Source of the DNA: JBFGCA01 sp041567315
Lineage (GTDB): Bacteria > Acidobacteriota > Thermoanaerobaculia > Multivoradales > JAHEKO01
Assembly: GCA_041567315.1 (NCBI GenBank)
Contig: JBFGCA010000042.1
Coordinates: 1-35,905, forward strand
Reading direction: 5' to 3'
Length of the DNA stretch: 35,905 nt
Shown here piece after piece: positions 33,036 through 35,905 of the stretch. The notes beneath the pieces are model-generated. The model was not told the DNA's origin, searched no databases, and saw nothing but the letters and a program-made list of their open reading frames with translations. Numbering within the stretch: position 1 is the first letter of the stretch; each line of letters begins with the position of its first letter. Made by a program: the position numbers and the translations under genes.

Positions 33036-33903
33036 CGCCGCTCGGCTCCGGTTGGAACTCGAGCCTCAGGGCGGCGCCACCGGGGCGTTCGGCTTCGATC
33101 CGGAGCCGGAAGCCCAGGTGCTCGCAGAGGGTCCGCGCGACGGTCAGGCTCAGCGGTCCGGGCGTCGACGGAGCTTCGGCGGCTCCTGACTCCGGTTCGT
33201 CGGCCCCGGTGGGCGGGGGCGCGGAGCCGGGTAGGTCGAGCCCCGCGAGCAGCCGCTGTTCGCCACCTTCCAGGTCGGTGTCGAGGATCTCGAGGGTTTG
33301 CGGGCGCCCGCCGGGGTCGAGGAGCAGGCGGGCGCGCGCCGGTGCTCGATCACGATTGGCGAGCGCGGCGGAGAGGAGGAGGCGGAGAGCTACTTCCAGG
33401 TAGCGCCGATCGGTGACCAGCGGCCTCGGGTCGGGCGGCAGCTCGAGCCGGACCGGCGGCTCGCTGGTCGTCGCCGCCCCGGCCCCGCCTGGCCCGGGTG
33501 CAGGCGCCAGCTCCGCGGTCAGCTGCCGGAGCAGTCGGTCCAGCTGGACCGGCTCGGGCGTCAGGGGCGGTGGCTCGGCCTCGAGCCGGCCGAGCTGCGC
33601 CAGGCCGTCGGCGTACGCGAGGAGCTGGCGACCGTTGTCCAGGATGCGAGCCGGGTAGAGGCCGGGCTCGCCCCCGGTCCCCGGGTCCTGCCGCAGCAGG
33701 TCGGCGAACCCGATCACCGCGGTCAGCGGCGTCCTTATCTCATGGCTCACCGCGAGCAGCAGCCGCCCGTGCTCCCGCCTCGCCGCCTCGGCCGCCTCTA
33801 GTTGCCCCTCTACTCGCCGCCCCTCGGTGGATCGTCGCCACAGCACCCACGCGAGGAGCGCAACCGCGGCAGCAAACAGGGCGTCGACTACGAAGTGAGG
33901 CAT
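33028..33903 (-). CDS. Membrane histidine kinase with degraded ATP-binding domain
   Basis: The 291-residue protein has one membrane helix (about 5-22), a short coiled region and a dimerisation/phosphoacceptor domain with His54 in AVSHEIRTPL. The following domain has the outline of a histidine kinase ATPase but lacks its motifs. The N box reads RLLLSAALANRD (about 174-185), without the usual metal-binding Asn. The DxGxG position reads ILDTDLEGG (about 207-214), and GLGL is replaced by GPLSLTVARTL (about 249-259), with a Pro/Glu-rich insertion before it. It may be a pseudokinase or a phosphotransfer partner. It lies next to an Hpt-receiver gene and an OmpR-type regulator. No periplasmic sensor domain is present. 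Confidence 0.82.
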   Translation of the reverse strand: MPHFVVDALFAAAVALLAWVLWRRSTEGRRVEGQLEAAEAARREHGRLLLAVSHEIRTPLTAVIGFADLLRQDPGTGGEPGLYPARILDNGRQLLAYADGLAQLGRLEAEPPPLTPEPVQLDRLLRQLTAELAPAPGPGGAGAATTSEPPVRLELPPDPRPLVTDRRYLEVALRLLLSAALANRDRAPARARLLLDPGGRPQTLEILDTDLEGGEQRLLAGLDLPGSAPPPTGADEPESGAAEAPSTPGPLSLTVARTLCEHLGFRLRIEAERPGGAALRLEFQPEPSGGR

Positions 33904-34035
33904 TGAAGCACAGGTAGGAGCTTGAGAAGACGAGAGCCCGACGCGTGATGTTAGCCCGGTCCACAGCCGTGAAGGTCAGTCCTCACAGGCCGAGCAGGAG
34001 CCGGCCGGGGCGGGGCTCGACAGGCGCCGGCCCGG

Positions 34036-34041
34036 TAGACT
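34036..34041 (+). promoter_or_regulatory. -10-like hexamer close to the Hpt-receiver ATG
   Basis: TAGACT ends 8 bases before the ATG at 34050, with no ribosome binding site between. The spacing is identical to that before the transglycosylase gene at 11060 and suggests a leaderless mRNA. A TCGACA at 34017-34022 is too close (13 bases) to serve as a -35. Confidence 0.4.
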
Positions 34042-34049
34042 CGGCGATC

Positions 34050-34838
34050 ATGGTCCTCGATCCGGTGGTTCTTCGGCAGCTCCGCAATACGGGGGGCGAC
34101 GCGCTGCTGGGGCGGCTGTTCGAGACCTTCCGGGCGATGGCGCCGCGGCGGCGGGCGGCGGTCGAGCGGGCGCTGGCCGGGACCGACGCGGTGGCGCTCG
34201 AGAAGGCGCTGCATTCGCTGCGCTCCAGCAGCGCGGCGCTGGGAGCGCGGCAGCTCGCGGGGCTGGCCGGCGAGCTGGAAGGGCTGGCGGTGGCCGGCCG
34301 GCGCGACTCGGTGAGCGACCGCTGGCCCGACCTGCTGGCGGAGCTCGAGCGGACGCTCGACGAGATGGTCGTCCAGCCTCCCGGCGAGGTCGCCGAGGCT
34401 GCGGCGGGCACGGCGCCGGCCCGGCCGGCGACGGAGGCGGCCCCCGACGCGCGACCGCGCATCGCGCTCATCGAGGACCACGCCGACATCCGGCTGCTGG
34501 TGAAGGCGCTGCTGGGCGGGGCCTACGAGATCCGGGAGTACTCGAGCGGCGAGGAGGCGCTGGCCGCGATCGGGCCCGAAACCCCCGATCTGGTGCTGCT
34601 CGACCTGTCGCTGCCCCGGATGGGCGGCGACCAGGTTCTAAAACGGCTGCGCGAGATGGACCCCGGGCTGCCGGTGGTGGCGCTGACCGCGGCCGAGCCC
34701 GGGACGCCGGAGCAGCCGCCTGGCGCCCTGGAGTTCGATGACTGGGTGGGGAAGCCGATCTGCAGCGGTGCGCTGTGCGGCGCGGTCGAGGGGCTGCTGG
34801 CCGGGCGCCGGCCGGCCTCGAAGAACCGCCGCCGCTAG
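34050..34838 (+). CDS. Hpt-receiver hybrid phosphorelay protein
   Basis: The 262-residue soluble protein joins two phosphorelay modules. Residues 1-110 are an Hpt four-helix domain with phosphoacceptor His55 in KALHSLRSSSAALGA. An Ala/Pro linker (about 111-135) leads to a receiver domain (136-252) with acidic residues E142 and D143, phosphoacceptor D185 in LVLLDLSLPRMGG, T213 and K235. There is no output domain, so it would pass phosphate on or act by binding. I chose ATG 34050 as the first start giving the Hpt fold; residues upstream in the open frame are unrelated. It lies between the histidine kinase and the OmpR-type regulator and may link them. Confidence 0.87.
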   Translation: MVLDPVVLRQLRNTGGDALLGRLFETFRAMAPRRRAAVERALAGTDAVALEKALHSLRSSSAALGARQLAGLAGELEGLAVAGRRDSVSDRWPDLLAELERTLDEMVVQPPGEVAEAAAGTAPARPATEAAPDARPRIALIEDHADIRLLVKALLGGAYEIREYSSGEEALAAIGPETPDLVLLDLSLPRMGGDQVLKRLREMDPGLPVVALTAAEPGTPEQPPGALEFDDWVGKPICSGALCGAVEGLLAGRRPASKNRRR

Positions 34839-34881
34839 TCGCCCGCCGCCGCCCCGCCGCGGCCTCGGGGATCCGGGTCGT

Positions 34882-34901
34882 GGCCGGGCGGAGAGCCGGC
34901 C
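34882..34901. terminator. Hairpin between convergent phosphorelay genes
   Basis: GGCCGG (34882-34887) and CCGGCC (34896-34901) form a 6-bp stem with an 8-base loop in the 64-base gap between the convergent Hpt-receiver and response regulator genes. It has no T run on either strand; a bidirectional terminator role is only inferred from position. Confidence 0.3.
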
Positions 34902-34902
34902 G

Positions 34903-35625
34903 TCAGCCCGGGGGCTGGAAGCTGTAGCCGGCGCCGCGCTCGGTGACGATGTAGCGCGGGCGGCCCGGCGAGACCTCGATCTTCTGTCGCAGGCGGTGGA
35001 TGTGCACCCGTAGGGTGTTCTCGTCGGCCTCTTCCTTGGGCCACAGCCGGCCGAGGACGTGCTCGGTGAGCACCGTCTTGCCGGCGGTCTCCATCAGGAT
35101 GTGGAGCAGCTTGGTCTCGGTGGGGGTGAGGGCCACCGGACGGCCGTTGACCACCGCCCGCTGGCGGACGAAATCGAGCGCCAGGTGGTCGTCGACCTCG
35201 ACCAGCGGCTGCAGGGTGTAGGAGTAGTCGCCGACCCGGCGCAGGATGCGGCGCACCCGGGCCACCAGCTCCTGGGGATTGAACGGCTTGGTGACGTAGT
35301 CCTCGGCGAACTTCTCGATCGCCTCGACCACCGTCTCCTCGTTGTCGATGACCGTCAGCAGGATGATCGGGACGTCGCTGAACTTGTGGATCTTGCGGCA
35401 CAGGCCGAGACCGTCGAGGCCGGGAAGCTTGATGTCGATGATCGCCAGATGCGGCAGGCCTTTCTTCTCGAGCAGGCGGATCGCCTGCTCGGCGGAGGCG
35501 GCCGACCATACCTGGTAGCCGTTCTGCTCCAGCGCGGTGCAGGTGATCTCGCGCACCTCGGGATCGTCGTCGACCGCGAGAATGCGAATCCCCTGATCTG
35601 GCATCTCCTGGGGTGGAAGCTTCAT
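34903..35625 (-). CDS. OmpR/PhoB-type response regulator
   Basis: The 240-residue protein has a receiver domain (about 12-128) with acidic D19-D21, phosphoacceptor D64 in AIIDIKLPGLDG, T91 and K113 (VTKPF). A winged-helix DNA-binding domain follows (about 145-237) with ALTPTETKLLHILMETAG and NTLRVHIHRLRQKIE, ending RGAGYSF. It is a full transcription factor of the OmpR family. ATG 35625 was chosen because AAGGAGG lies 8 bases upstream; the open frame extends 25 residues further without family similarity. It has its own promoter at 35700-35729. The kinase and the Hpt-receiver next door are the natural partners, but cognate pairing is inference. Confidence 0.93.
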   Translation of the reverse strand: MKLPPQEMPDQGIRILAVDDDPEVREITCTALEQNGYQVWSAASAEQAIRLLEKKGLPHLAIIDIKLPGLDGLGLCRKIHKFSDVPIILLTVIDNEETVVEAIEKFAEDYVTKPFNPQELVARVRRILRRVGDYSYTLQPLVEVDDHLALDFVRQRAVVNGRPVALTPTETKLLHILMETAGKTVLTEHVLGRLWPKEEADENTLRVHIHRLRQKIEVSPGRPRYIVTERGAGYSFQPPG

Positions 35626-35699
35626 CGAAACTTCCTCCTTCCTCTTGGCGTGGTCGGCTCTCGTGGCGTCCCCCTTTCGCCGCTTCTCCGGAAGAGTCA

Positions 35700-35729
35700 A
35701 GAATACCGGCCGACCGCGTGTGCGGTCAA
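35700..35729 (-). promoter_or_regulatory. Sigma-70-type promoter of the response regulator with internal palindrome
   Basis: On the minus strand TTGACC (35729-35724) is separated by 18 bases from TATTCT (35705-35700). A perfect 6-bp inverted repeat, GACCGC and GCGGTC around four bases (35712-35727), covers the -35 box and most of the spacer, a good place for a repressor or autoregulator. The -35 box also contains the TGA stop of the upstream partial gene. The leader to the ATG at 35625 is about 70 bases. Confidence 0.6.
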
Positions 35730-35905
35730 CCGAACAGTTTCTGCTGCGCCGCGCGGTTCTTCGCGGCCGCTCTCCGCTCCGGCGAAAGCGGCTCGATGCA
35801 GCGCGGATCGTCGTGCGCCGGATCGTTGACCCAGGGGTCGACCGGCCGGCCGGTCAGCTCGGCCGCCGCCGCCGCGGCCAGCGTCGCCAACGCGTCGGCG
35901 GCGGC
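35726..35905 (-). CDS. C-terminal end of an unrecognised gene (partial)
   Basis: Reading the minus strand from the window edge, an open frame of 59 codons ends in TGA at 35728-35726. It begins Ala-rich (ADALATLAAAAAAELTG) and ends RPVDPWVNDPAHDDPRC then SPERRAAAKNRAAQQKLFG. The non-random composition, with a Pro/Asp/His segment and a basic Gln-rich end, suggests a real C-terminus rather than chance. The start lies outside the window. I do not recognise the family. Confidence 0.5.
   Translation of the reverse strand, partial: AAADALATLAAAAAAELTGRPVDPWVNDPAHDDPRCIEPLSPERRAAAKNRAAQQKLFG

Overview
The window is a very G+C-rich, densely coded stretch of a bacterial chromosome. I read it as a Gram-negative-type, non-phototrophic bacterium, most likely Acidobacteriota (Thermoanaerobaculia-like) and less likely Myxococcota. 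This rests on gene content: an MglA-type polarity GTPase, PilT, a DsbD with a periplasmic domain, an exported lytic transglycosylase, an HpnN-like RND exporter, many TPR proteins and a secreted ACE-like M2 peptidase. It is inference, since no rRNA gene is present. I saw no tRNA, CRISPR array, insertion sequence or prophage.

Layout. (1) 57-2457, minus strand: thiL, nrdR and an MglA-family GTPase with an unusual C-terminal extension, read as one unit. (2) 2678-9202, plus strand: hrcA-grpE-dnaK-dnaJ-prmA-rsmE, the classical heat-shock operon order also known from Firmicutes, but with no CIRCE operator visible. (3) 9303-14923, plus: pilT behind a textbook sigma-70 promoter, recX, a lytic transglycosylase, pgsA and a large RND/MMPL exporter. 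(4) 14924-15462: the only long gene-free stretch. It holds a terminator-like hairpin, two long perfect or near-perfect inverted repeats and a palindrome at the presumed ffh promoter. (5) 15463-25588, plus: the translation and secretion cluster ffh-rpsP-khpA-rimM-trmD-rplS-rnhB, continuing by overlapping or close-set genes into a TPR protein, an unknown exported or anchored protein, an NAD-type isocitrate dehydrogenase and rarA. (6) 25564-28421, minus: a CaxA/YrbG-type cation antiporter and dsbD. (7) 28672-33024, plus: the M2 metallopeptidase and two exported TPR proteins, one with a transglutaminase-like domain and one with a carboxypeptidase-regulatory-like domain. (8) 33028-35625: a phosphorelay-like trio of a membrane histidine kinase with a degraded ATP-binding domain, an Hpt-receiver hybrid and an OmpR-type response regulator. 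(9) 35726-35905, minus: the C-terminal end of an unrecognised gene that runs off the window.

Most genes are ordinary core or housekeeping genes packed with overlapping starts and stops. The items most worth a second look are the structured spacer before ffh, the MglA C-terminal domain, the phosphorelay trio, a group of genes whose -10-like hexamer sits only 6-8 bases before the ATG (predicted leaderless mRNAs), and two cases where the -35 box overlaps the stop codon of the preceding gene.
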